Source: CAMEON01 sp045602325 (GTDB lineage: Bacteria; Bacillota; Clostridia; Oscillospirales; CAG-272). From it: 8,470 bases of DNA. Each line of letters opens with the position of its first letter. The stretch's first letter is position 1. Location of the stretch: contig JAZSBH010000152.1 in the NCBI GenBank assembly GCA_045602325.1, positions 1 through 8,470 of the forward strand, read 5' to 3'. Made by a program: the position numbers and the translations under genes. The notes beneath the pieces were generated by a model. That model ran no database searches and was not told where the DNA came from. It worked only from the letters and a program-made list of their open reading frames with translations. Shown in pieces: positions 1 to 6,823 of the stretch.

Positions 1-23
1 CTTCACGGCAAACTGCGACTTAA

Positions 24-64
24 CAGCGCATCGGCCGTTTCGCTATAAGCGAAATGGCGCGCTG
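24..64. repeat. Bulged inverted repeat / hairpin 1 in the leader of the ABC operon
   Basis: An 11-bp stem (34-44 with 48-58, loop ATA, one G-T wobble at 37/55) is continued by a second perfect 6-bp stem, CAGCGC at 24-29 with GCGCTG at 59-64. A four-base bulge (30-33) sits between them on one side only. The structure is seen directly in the sequence. No T-tract follows it, so it does not look like a simple intrinsic terminator on the + strand. It could be a structured leader RNA or part of a palindromic intergenic repeat; its function is unknown. Confidence 0.6.
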
Positions 65-80
65 ATCAGGGGGATGGATT

Positions 81-113
81 TCCAAGGAAGGTACCGTGGG
101 TACCTTCCTTGGA
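81..113. repeat. Perfect 15-bp inverted repeat / hairpin 2
   Basis: Positions 81-95 (starting TCCAAGGAAGG) are perfectly complementary to 99-113, leaving only a GTG triloop. Each arm carries GGTACC. A 15-bp perfect stem by chance is very unlikely. The run TCTTTT begins only at 121, after an intervening CGGCGCC, so this is at best an atypical terminator for an upstream gene. A palindromic repetitive element is an alternative. The structure is certain; the role is not. Confidence 0.7.
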
Positions 114-127
114 CGGCGCCTCTTTTG

Positions 128-159
128 GTACTTTTCTCTCGTCGAGGAGAGAAAAGTAC
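128..159. repeat. Perfect 13-bp inverted repeat / hairpin 3
   Basis: GTACTTTTCTCTC at 128-140 pairs perfectly with GAGAGAAAAGTAC at 147-159 around the six-base loop GTCGAG. It is the third stem-loop within 140 bases and is followed by ACATAAG rather than a T-tract. It lies about 58 nt before the start codon of the first ABC gene, so it could fall in the 5' leader of the transcript and affect its stability or elongation. This regulatory idea is inference. Confidence 0.65.
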
Positions 160-182
160 ATAAGTATAGCTCGCCGTTAAAC

Positions 183-193
183 TGCAATTTGCA
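183..193. promoter_or_regulatory. Short palindrome, candidate operator upstream of ABC operon
   Basis: TGCAA-T-TTGCA is a perfect 5+1+5 inverted repeat 25 nt before the ATG at 218. Its size and position would suit a repressor site, or it may simply be a chance AT-rich palindrome. No flanking promoter boxes of good quality were found, so support is weak. Confidence 0.2.
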
Positions 194-205
194 CATTTTA
201 TCTCG

Positions 206-212
206 AAAGGAG
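206..212 (+). promoter_or_regulatory. Ribosome binding site of the first ABC gene
   Basis: AAAGGAG lies 5 nt before the ATG at 218. It is a strong Shine-Dalgarno match and fixes that ATG as the start. Confidence 0.85.
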
Positions 213-217
213 ATCCT

Positions 218-2626
218 ATGAACGCTCCACTGCTGGAACTCAAAAACATCGGCAAGATTTACGTCTCGGATTCCAACGTTTCGGTTGGCATCCGTGGAGT
301 GAATCTGTCCTTTGACCGCGGAGAATTCGTCGCGGTGACGGGTAAATCGGGGTCGGGTAAGTCTACCCTGCTCAACGTCATCAGCGGCATGGACACATAC
401 GAAGAAGGCGAACTGTTGGTGGAGGGTGAGCCCACCTCCTACTTCATGCAGAAGGACTGGGAGGAGTACCGCAAGCAGTACGTATCCTTCATCTTCCAGG
501 ACTACAACATCATCGAGAGCTTCACCGTCCTGCAAAACGTGGAGCTGGCATTGATGAACATGGAAAATCCCCGTGAGCGTCGGGAGCGGGCGATGGAGCT
601 GCTCCACCGCGTGGGACTGGAAAAGCATATCCACCACAAGGGCAGTAAACTCTCGGGCGGGCAGAAGCAACGCACCGTCATCGCACGCGCTCTGGCCAAG
701 GATTCCCCCATCATCCTGGCCGACGAGCCCACGGGCAACCTGGACAGCCAGTCCTCGGGGGAGATCATTGAGCTTCTTCGGGAGGTATCCCGGGATAAGC
801 TGGTCATCGTGGTCACTCACAACTTCGAGCAGGTGGAGGACTACGCCACCCGTCACATCCGCGTTTTCGACGGCGCGGTGGAGCTGGATCACACCATTCG
901 CCCCGCGGCCGTGGTCAGCGACTCTGCTCCGTGCGCAGTTCAGCCACCCCCTGCCGCAAAAAAGACCGCCCATACCCTGCGTAACGGTCTCCTTTTGGGT
1001 CGCGTCCGCTTCACCGCCACTCCCAAGCTGTCGGTGTTCCTCTGTATTCTCATGACTGTCACCGCCCTGGTGCTGTCCCTGGTCACCTCTCTGACCTATG
1101 AGTCACGTAATCTTTTCAAAGATCAAACCATGTTTACCCATGCTGACGGCCGTTTGGTCATTGTTCGCCGGGACGGAAAGGTCATCACCGACGAAGAACT
1201 GGAGAAGCTGGCCGCCGACGTGGGAGCCAAGGACTACCTGCACTACGACTCCATGCTGGATGATTCGGTCGGTATTCGGATCGGAGATATTCAGAATTAT
1301 GAGTGGGAGTGGTACGAGTTCTCCTTCGGTTACCCCGCGGAAAGTGTTAAGCTGAACGAGGGTCGCTATCCCGAAGCGGATAACGAGGTCATCCTGGAGG
1401 TGCCGATCTCCTTTAAGAATCACCTGGGCGAGAATGGCTTTGAGGAGACCGAGCTCCCCCTGCTCTTTGATATGGCTACATACAAGGTGGTAGGGGTACG
1501 TTACTACTACGATAACACCCGTATGCCCCGTATGCTCTTCACCGAGAATGGCTACAAGATCGCCTCGGCCATTGCCTTTTTCGTAGACCAGCAGTACAAT
1601 TTCAGCTATAATGTACAGCTTTCCTCCCCCGAGGACGAGCAGGCGCGTTACGGTCTTTCCATGAGTGGCGAGACAGTCGTTGATTTCGATCTCCCCGCAG
1701 GCTCTTACTTCATCAACCACAGCTCCATGCCCGATTATCTCCGGCAGCTGGGAGTAGGGAAGGGCGGCCTGACCCTGAATGAACTGACGGTTCATACCGT
1801 GATGTCGGGTAACTTCTATAACTACCATTACGAGTATTACGATGGCGGCTTTATGGGCAGTGACGTCATCATCGAAAGCGTAGGCAAGCCCGGCTACGGC
1901 GAGGAAGCCACCATCCAATATGAATTCACCGATTACAGCATGGTTCGGGACGTCTCGGACGGCATGAAGAGCAATCTGGCAGCCCGCTACTATGAGCAGT
2001 GGCAGGACGGCGTCGGTATTTCCAACGCAAGCTTTGTGATACTGTCTCCTGATATTCTTCTGGACTTCATGTACGAGAACTACTACGCTCGGGCCTACAC
2101 CCAGGCATCTCTCTTTTTTGAAAACGACCGAGAAGCTCACGACAAGGTGGAGGCTCTCCGCGAGCTAGGCTACACCGCCGTGGTCTCGGACGAGACGGTG
2201 GAGCCTGACGTATTCGAAGTGCTGGAGGAAAAACTGATCGCAGGTATGATGGCATTCCTGTGGCTCATGGCCATCGGATTCGTCTCCATCTTCCTCTCCC
2301 TCTGTTCGTCCCGCGCTATGAACGCCACCAGAGGCGATATCGCCATTATGCGCTCCATGGGTATTCCCACGTCGGTGGTTCGCATCAGCATCTATATCCA
2401 GACCCTTATCTCCCTGATTCCTGCCGCCATCGTCACGGCTGTCACCTGTACGATGGTCTACATGATCCCCAAGACCAATTATATGTTCCCATTCCTCCAC
2501 GCCGCCGATTATGTGCTGATCGCGGCCGTGCTGGTGCTGATCGCCCTCAATCTGTCCCGTAAGTACGTCAAAAAGATGTTTAGCGACAGCGTCAAAAAGA
2601 CTCTGAAAGGAGGTTCCAAGGCATGA
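218..2626 (+). CDS. MacB-like ABC transporter, fused ATP-binding and permease protein (first subunit)
   Basis: This 802-residue protein is probably one half of an inner-membrane ABC complex that uses ATP hydrolysis to drive movement of extracytoplasmic domains. The N-terminal ATPase (about 1-228) has every expected motif: Walker A GKSGSGKST (42-50), Q-loop Q94, signature LSGGQKQR (145-152), Walker B IILADEP (165-171), D-loop NLD (174-176) and switch H201. A Pro/Ala-rich linker follows, then a transmembrane helix (271-293), an ectodomain of about 380 residues (294-673) and three C-terminal helices (about 674-695, 720-749, 764-780). The segment DIAIMRSMGIPTSVV (707-721) matches the FtsX/MacB coupling region. 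This one-plus-three helix layout is that of the type VII ABC family (MacB, LolCDE). The ectodomain shows no domain I recognise and has an aromatic patch at 532-544. The start is supported by AAAGGAG. It overlaps the next gene by ATGA, so the two products are probably made together and pair. Substrate unknown: a peptide, lipoprotein, antimicrobial or cell-wall signal are all possible. Confidence 0.9.
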   Translation: MNAPLLELKNIGKIYVSDSNVSVGIRGVNLSFDRGEFVAVTGKSGSGKSTLLNVISGMDTYEEGELLVEGEPTSYFMQKDWEEYRKQYVSFIFQDYNIIESFTVLQNVELALMNMENPRERRERAMELLHRVGLEKHIHHKGSKLSGGQKQRTVIARALAKDSPIILADEPTGNLDSQSSGEIIELLREVSRDKLVIVVTHNFEQVEDYATRHIRVFDGAVELDHTIRPAAVVSDSAPCAVQPPPAAKKTAHTLRNGLLLGRVRFTATPKLSVFLCILMTVTALVLSLVTSLTYESRNLFKDQTMFTHADGRLVIVRRDGKVITDEELEKLAADVGAKDYLHYDSMLDDSVGIRIGDIQNYEWEWYEFSFGYPAESVKLNEGRYPEADNEVILEVPISFKNHLGENGFEETELPLLFDMATYKVVGVRYYYDNTRMPRMLFTENGYKIASAIAFFVDQQYNFSYNVQLSSPEDEQARYGLSMSGETVVDFDLPAGSYFINHSSMPDYLRQLGVGKGGLTLNELTVHTVMSGNFYNYHYEYYDGGFMGSDVIIESVGKPGYGEEATIQYEFTDYSMVRDVSDGMKSNLAARYYEQWQDGVGISNASFVILSPDILLDFMYENYYARAYTQASLFFENDREAHDKVEALRELGYTAVVSDETVEPDVFEVLEEKLIAGMMAFLWLMAIGFVSIFLSLCSSRAMNATRGDIAIMRSMGIPTSVVRISIYIQTLISLIPAAIVTAVTCTMVYMIPKTNYMFPFLHAADYVLIAAVLVLIALNLSRKYVKKMFSDSVKKTLKGGSKA
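2606..2614 (+). promoter_or_regulatory. Ribosome binding site of the second ABC gene, inside the first
   Basis: AAAGGAGGT is a full match to the anti-Shine-Dalgarno core, 8 nt before the ATG at 2623, and lies within the last codons of the upstream gene. With the ATGA stop/start overlap it suggests strong reinitiation or independent loading, consistent with roughly equal amounts of the two subunits. Confidence 0.85.
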
Positions 2627-5562
2627 GCGTGTTCCCGGTCAAGATCACGAACGCCCATAAATACTATAATAAGGGCAAGGGTAATGAACTCCACGTCATG
2701 GATAACATCACCCTGGAGCTTCCCGAATCGGGGATGGTGGCCATTTTCGGCCAGAGCGGTTGCGGAAAAACCACCCTGCTCAATACTGTGGGCGGCCTGG
2801 ATAAGATCGCATCAGGCTCCATTGAACTCTTTGGGCAGAGCATCCGCGAGGATACCGATACCCTGCGGAACAAGTACGTCGGGTATATTTTCCAGAATTA
2901 CAATCTCAATGTTGCAGAAACCGTTTACGAAAACGTTTCGGCTGCCCTCCGTCTTTGCGGTATGACCGACGAGACCGAGATATACGAGCGCACTATATCG
3001 GCACTCACCAACGTGGACATGGAGAAGTACCGCGACCGCACCCCGGACACCCTGTCGGGCGGTCAGCAACAGCGGGTAGCCATCGCCCGTGCCATCGTCA
3101 AGAATCCCGCCATCATCCTGGCCGATGAGCCCACGGGAAACCTGGACGAGGCCAACACGGTCCTGGTGATGGATATTCTCAAGGAGATCTCACGCTTTCA
3201 CCTGGTTCTCCTGGTCACCCACGAGGCCAATCTGGTGGATTACTACTGCGACCGCGTCATTGAGATCGTGGACGGCCGCGTGAATGCCGACCGCATCAAT
3301 GAAGGCGCCAATGGGTACGTTCAGCGCAATAAGAATCACATCTACCTCGGAGAGTTGGAAAAGACCGAGACCGCCGCTCCTGGTGTTCATTTGGAATATT
3401 ACGGCGAGCCTACCGAGGCGATCACCCTGCAGGTGGTCAACGTGGGCGGTAAGCTTTACCTGAAGACGAATAACCCCGCCGTCAAGATCTTGGACGAGGG
3501 AAGCGAGATCAAACTCATGGACGGCGTATTCCACGAGGCCAAGACTGCCGAGGACGGCACCGTCAATGGTCGCAAGCTGGATATGTCCAAGCTCACCCCC
3601 GTGGAGGGGGATAACTACGGCCGCCTGTACCATTGGAGGAACTCCTTGAAGTACGCCTGGCGGGAGAACTTTTCCACGAAAAAGAAGAAGGGAAAGAAGC
3701 TTCTCCGTACCTGCCTGTTCCTGCTGGCCGTGGTCATGGTGTTTATGACGGCTTCCTTTGGTTCAAATCTCAGCGAATATATGGATCTCCGCCGCGACCA
3801 TAACGAAAACATATTCTATATCCCTCTGGATCCAGCGATGGACTATTCGGCTGTTACCTCGGAAATGGGGAATCACGGCATGGATTTCTCCCGGATCATC
3901 GGATCGTCTCCTCTTTATGAAAAGGAAACGTTGCGTTTTCAATCCTCCGCATTCATGACGGCTAAGTCGGTCACTCTGTCCGCCGATGCCTATATGGTGG
4001 ATGTGGCTCATGCTGCAGATCTCCGTGTGGTGGCAGGCGAAGGGACCTTGACAGGCACAACCGATATCCTCATCACCACAGCCATGGCGGATAAACTTTT
4101 GGAGACCTCTACCGTGAGTTACCTGAACGACTACGTGGACCTCATCGGCATGATCTCCCGTAACAGATATACGTATATCGATAATGCCAATCTTCGTATC
4201 GCGGGGGTGGTGCAGTCCGACGAGCTGTTCTTTTACGTGGATAGTCTGATGATGGCTAAGCACGTGCTGAACAGTTACTTCTGGATGCCTGTGGGTTCCG
4301 CCACCGAGGTGGGGCTGGGTGATTCTCTCCAAAAGGGACATATGGTCTTCCTGGAAAACAGCGGCGCTCCCGCAAACCTGACCGTAGGCGATAAGGTACA
4401 GATCCTGGGCATCACCCTGGCTGTCTCCGAGGTGATCCATACGTACAGAGATCTTTCCGAGTATCCCGCTTATGTACTGGAGACGTATGGCGAAAAGCTG
4501 ATCACCGATCCCGGTATCTATGCTGATCAGGTGTTGGCTGACGGCACGCCCTATGACGCGGCTCTCTACGCTTGGCTTTTGGATTATTACTTCCGGTATA
4601 TTCCCGCATTCTATCAGAACAAGCTGAATGCGCTCCAACATTATGAGGATGTGATGTTTGAGGAATGGGCCATCGCCCAAAAGCAGAATATAGCCGCTTA
4701 TGCCTCCGTGATGGGCTACGACCCCTACTACGTTTGCGGTGCCTACCTCTATTACGCCGAGAAGGGAAGCTATCCTACCGATGCCGAGCTGGCTGCATTT
4801 GCGGAGATCGACGGCGTTACAGAAGCCATCAAGAATATGATGAGCTACGACGCCTATTACACGGAATACGACCAATTCGTGAATCAGCATTGGAACAACT
4901 ATTCCAAGGGTGAGTACTACTACGTGGTCAACGACGAGGACTATATTGCTCTGGCCGGTTCTGCCGGTATCACCGACGCAAAGCTGAACGTCAATACCTA
5001 CAGCATCATGGACATGTTCGGCGGAGATGTCTACTACACCAACCACCTTATGATCCGCTCCTCCGATCCCGCCGCCACCGACGCCTACCTCACCGAACTG
5101 TTGGGCGAGGATGGCTATATCACGCCCGACGGTATATTTGCTCAGCTCTTCCGTGAGATACGTACCACCGTTCTGGTAGCCACCATCAGCGTGGGGGTGG
5201 TTTTGGCGCTCATGTGTCTGTGTGTTTTTTTCATTATGAGATCCTCCTTCATGAGCCGCGTCCGTGAGGTGGGCATCCTCCGCGCCATTGGCGTGACAAA
5301 GCGAAACCTCACCTTCCGCTTCGCTGTGGAGACCGCCCTGCTCATCCTGCTTACCCTGGTGCTGGGCTTTGTCCTGTCTGCCTGGTTCATAGGCTCGCTT
5401 TCGGGGGCCGCTTTGTTCTCCACCATGTTCTACTTCCCGGTGTGGATGGCTCTCGCCCTGCTTGTTCTCGTCTGCGCGGCTGCCCTGTTCTTCGGGGTTC
5501 TGCCTGCGATATTGCTGCTCCGTAAGACTCCCAGCGAGATCCTGTCCAAATACGATATCTGA
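2623..5562 (+). CDS. MacB-like ABC transporter, fused ATP-binding and permease protein (second, larger subunit)
   Basis: This 979-residue protein is the likely partner of the preceding one. The ATPase (about 1-220) has Walker A GQSGCGKTT (43-51), Q-loop Q91, signature LSGGQQQR (144-151), Walker B IILADE (164-169), NLD (173-175) and H200, so both sites of a heterodimer could hydrolyse ATP. An extra soluble segment of roughly 110 residues (about 225-335) follows, then an aromatic, basic stretch (334-349) and a lysine-rich turn ending in KKKKGKK (353-359) just before the first transmembrane helix (361-380), as expected for a cytosolic face. The ectodomain spans about 381-846, and residues 641-769 hold 23 tyrosines. 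Three helices follow (849-871, 903-923, 940-962), with the FtsX-type coupling segment REVGILRAIGVTKRNL (881-896). The start has a perfect AAAGGAGGT. A palindromic terminator begins 18 nt after the stop, closing the operon. It differs from BceAB-type systems, in which ATPase and a ten-helix permease are separate proteins. The family assignment is firm; the substrate is unknown. Confidence 0.9.
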   Translation: MSVFPVKITNAHKYYNKGKGNELHVMDNITLELPESGMVAIFGQSGCGKTTLLNTVGGLDKIASGSIELFGQSIREDTDTLRNKYVGYIFQNYNLNVAETVYENVSAALRLCGMTDETEIYERTISALTNVDMEKYRDRTPDTLSGGQQQRVAIARAIVKNPAIILADEPTGNLDEANTVLVMDILKEISRFHLVLLVTHEANLVDYYCDRVIEIVDGRVNADRINEGANGYVQRNKNHIYLGELEKTETAAPGVHLEYYGEPTEAITLQVVNVGGKLYLKTNNPAVKILDEGSEIKLMDGVFHEAKTAEDGTVNGRKLDMSKLTPVEGDNYGRLYHWRNSLKYAWRENFSTKKKKGKKLLRTCLFLLAVVMVFMTASFGSNLSEYMDLRRDHNENIFYIPLDPAMDYSAVTSEMGNHGMDFSRIIGSSPLYEKETLRFQSSAFMTAKSVTLSADAYMVDVAHAADLRVVAGEGTLTGTTDILITTAMADKLLETSTVSYLNDYVDLIGMISRNRYTYIDNANLRIAGVVQSDELFFYVDSLMMAKHVLNSYFWMPVGSATEVGLGDSLQKGHMVFLENSGAPANLTVGDKVQILGITLAVSEVIHTYRDLSEYPAYVLETYGEKLITDPGIYADQVLADGTPYDAALYAWLLDYYFRYIPAFYQNKLNALQHYEDVMFEEWAIAQKQNIAAYASVMGYDPYYVCGAYLYYAEKGSYPTDAELAAFAEIDGVTEAIKNMMSYDAYYTEYDQFVNQHWNNYSKGEYYYVVNDEDYIALAGSAGITDAKLNVNTYSIMDMFGGDVYYTNHLMIRSSDPAATDAYLTELLGEDGYITPDGIFAQLFREIRTTVLVATISVGVVLALMCLCVFFIMRSSFMSRVREVGILRAIGVTKRNLTFRFAVETALLILLTLVLGFVLSAWFIGSLSGAALFSTMFYFPVWMALALLVLVCAAALFFGVLPAILLLRKTPSEILSKYDI

Positions 5563-5579
5563 CGCGCTCCGCTATTCCA

Positions 5580-5619
5580 AGGGGCTGTCTCAAATCCTCG
5601 ATTTGAGACAGCCCCTCTT
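5580..5619 (+). terminator. Rho-independent terminator of the ABC operon
   Basis: GGGGCTGTCTCAAATC (5581-5596) pairs perfectly with 5600-5615 around a CTC loop; A5580-T5616 adds a further pair, giving a 17-bp stem. The run TCTTT follows at 5616-5620. It starts 18 nt after the stop codon at 5562. Because the stem is perfect and flanked by A and T residues it could act in both orientations. The GGGGCTGTCTCAAA arm also resembles palindromic repeats and insertion-sequence ends I recall from Firmicutes genomes. Confidence 0.85.
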
Positions 5620-5674
5620 TCTGTGCCATACTGTTGTTCTCGATCCGATTGGAGGCAGGAAACGTGAAAATGTC

Positions 5675-5703
5675 TTGACTTTTTTCGCGTTTTATGGTAT
5701 GAT
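5675..5703 (+). promoter_or_regulatory. Vegetative (sigma-A/sigma-70) promoter for the UDP-FucNAc genes
   Basis: A -35 box TTGACT (5675-5680) is followed by exactly 17 nt and a -10 box TATGAT (5698-5703); each hexamer differs from consensus at one base. The spacer begins with a T-run. Transcription would start near 5710, giving a leader of about 55 nt before the ATG at 5765. Its place just downstream of a terminator makes a new transcription unit likely. Confidence 0.85.
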
Positions 5704-5752
5704 TGAAGAAACGAAATGCCCCCTGCGCATGCAGAAATAAAACAGATATAAA

Positions 5753-5757
5753 CGGAG
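5753..5757 (+). promoter_or_regulatory. Ribosome binding site that decides the capE start
   Basis: The only Shine-Dalgarno-like sequence is CGGAG at 5753-5757. It is one base from the ATG at 5759, too close to work, but 7 nt from the ATG at 5765. The start is therefore placed at 5765, giving MSLFADKTLLITGG rather than MIMSLFAD. Confidence 0.7.
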
Positions 5758-5764
5758 AATGATC

Positions 5765-6823
5765 ATGTCACTTTTCGCAGATAAAACCCTTCTGATCACC
5801 GGTGGTACAGGAAGCTTCGGCAACGCCGTGCTTCGCCGCTTTCTTGCAACGGATATTCGTGAAATTCGGGTTTTTTCCCGTGACGAAAAAAAGCAGGATG
5901 ATATGCGACACGAGTTTCAGGCCACCATGCCCGACGTGGCTGATAAAGTGAAGTTCTATATTGGCGATGTCCGGGATCCTCAAAGTCTTCATTATGCTAT
6001 GACAGGGGTGGATTTTGTTTTTCACGCTGCCGCCCTCAAGCAAGTGCCTTCCTGCGAGTTTTTTCCTATTGAAGCCGTGAAAACCAACGTCCTTGGTACC
6101 GAGAATGTGCTGACTGCCGCCATTCAAGCGGGTGTTCAAACCGTAATCTGTCTGTCCACTGACAAGGCAGCCTATCCCGTCAATGCCATGGGTACCTCGA
6201 AAGCCATGATGGAGAAGGTCGTCGTAGCCAAGTCCCGTACGGTGCGCCCTGATCAAACCAAGATCTGCTGTACCCGTTACGGTAATGTTATGTGCTCGCG
6301 CGGCTCGGTCATTCCTCTGTGGATCGAGCAGATCCGTGCGGGTAATCCGATCACCATTACCGATCCTGCCATGACTCGTTTTATTATGTCTTTGGAAGAA
6401 GCCATTGATCTGGTTCTCTTTGCGTTTGAACATGGTGAGAATGGTGATATCCTTGTCCAGAAGGCTCCTGCCTGTACCATTGAGACACAGGCCAGAGCGG
6501 TGCAGGAATTGTTTGATAAAAAGGGAAAGAATGAGATTCAGACCATTGGCATTCGCCATGGAGAAAAGATGTACGAGACCCTGCTGACCAATGAAGAATG
6601 TGCATGCGCGATTGATATGGGAAATTTCTATCGCGTTCCCTGTGATAAACGAGGCTTGAACTACGATAAGTACTATGAGCATGGTGATACCGCCCGTAAT
6701 ACACTGACCGAATTCAATTCCAATAATACGGATCTCCTCTCGGTGGATGAGGTGAAAGCCAAACTCTTGTCATTACCCTATATCTGTGAGGAACTGAGGA
6801 AAGAGCAGGACGGACGGCTATGA
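5765..6823 (+). CDS. capE: UDP-N-acetylglucosamine 4,6-dehydratase/5-epimerase (CapE/FnlA/WbjB type)
   Basis: The 352-residue cytosolic enzyme is expected to act on UDP-GlcNAc, removing water across C4-C6 and inverting C5, to give UDP-2-acetamido-2,6-dideoxy-beta-L-arabino-hexos-4-ulose. This is the first step to UDP-L-FucNAc. It is an extended short-chain dehydrogenase: the NADP-binding motif TGGTGSFG is at residues 12-19 and the SRDEKKQDDMR segment at 38-48. STDKAAYPVNAMGTSK (131-146) carries the D133/K134 pair typical of FlaA1/CapE dehydratases. The usual SDR Tyr of YxxxK is Met142 (MGTSK), a substitution I associate with the CapE/WbjB branch rather than PseB/FlaA1, which keep Tyr. The length is normal for the family. 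A strong promoter lies upstream, and the stop overlaps the capF start as ATGA. PseB-like function is the alternative, but the capF and capG neighbours argue against it. Residue numbers count from the ATG at 5765. Confidence 0.93.
   Translation: MSLFADKTLLITGGTGSFGNAVLRRFLATDIREIRVFSRDEKKQDDMRHEFQATMPDVADKVKFYIGDVRDPQSLHYAMTGVDFVFHAAALKQVPSCEFFPIEAVKTNVLGTENVLTAAIQAGVQTVICLSTDKAAYPVNAMGTSKAMMEKVVVAKSRTVRPDQTKICCTRYGNVMCSRGSVIPLWIEQIRAGNPITITDPAMTRFIMSLEEAIDLVLFAFEHGENGDILVQKAPACTIETQARAVQELFDKKGKNEIQTIGIRHGEKMYETLLTNEECACAIDMGNFYRVPCDKRGLNYDKYYEHGDTARNTLTEFNSNNTDLLSVDEVKAKLLSLPYICEELRKEQDGRL

Noticed and set aside
142..170. Candidate promoter for the ABC operon with TATAGC at 165-170
   Set aside because: The bases at -35 distance (TCGAGG) do not resemble TTGACA, and they fall inside hairpin 3. 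It was not strong enough to annotate.
20..973. Long open frame on the minus strand opposite the ABC leader and ATPase domain
   Set aside because: It reads straight through the hairpins, has no ribosome binding site or recognisable domain, and lies opposite a clearly conserved ATPase. It is an antisense shadow of codon bias.
1103..2140. Minus-strand open frame of 345 codons opposite the first ABC ectodomain
   Set aside because: It shows the same His/Val-rich antisense composition, with no motif or Shine-Dalgarno sequence.
3763..5046. Minus-strand open frame of over 400 codons opposite the second ABC ectodomain
   Set aside because: It is His/Val/Gly-rich with no domain logic and lacks its own start signals. 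The + strand protein is well supported, so this is a shadow.
218..5562. Idea that the ABC pair is the exporter of the adjacent polysaccharide
   Set aside because: Capsule ABC exporters are Wzm/Wzt or six-helix lipid flippases. MacB/FtsX-type permeases do not match, and a terminator plus a new promoter separate the two sets of genes.
218..5562. BceAB-type bacitracin resistance module
   Set aside because: BceA and BceB are separate proteins, and BceB has ten helices with one internal ectodomain. Both proteins here are fusions with four predicted helices, and no sensor kinase or regulator is seen nearby.
5716..5751. Possible 11-residue leader peptide (MPPAHAEIKQI) just before capE
   Set aside because: No ribosome binding site precedes it, it lies only a few bases after the predicted transcription start, and no attenuator hairpin follows.
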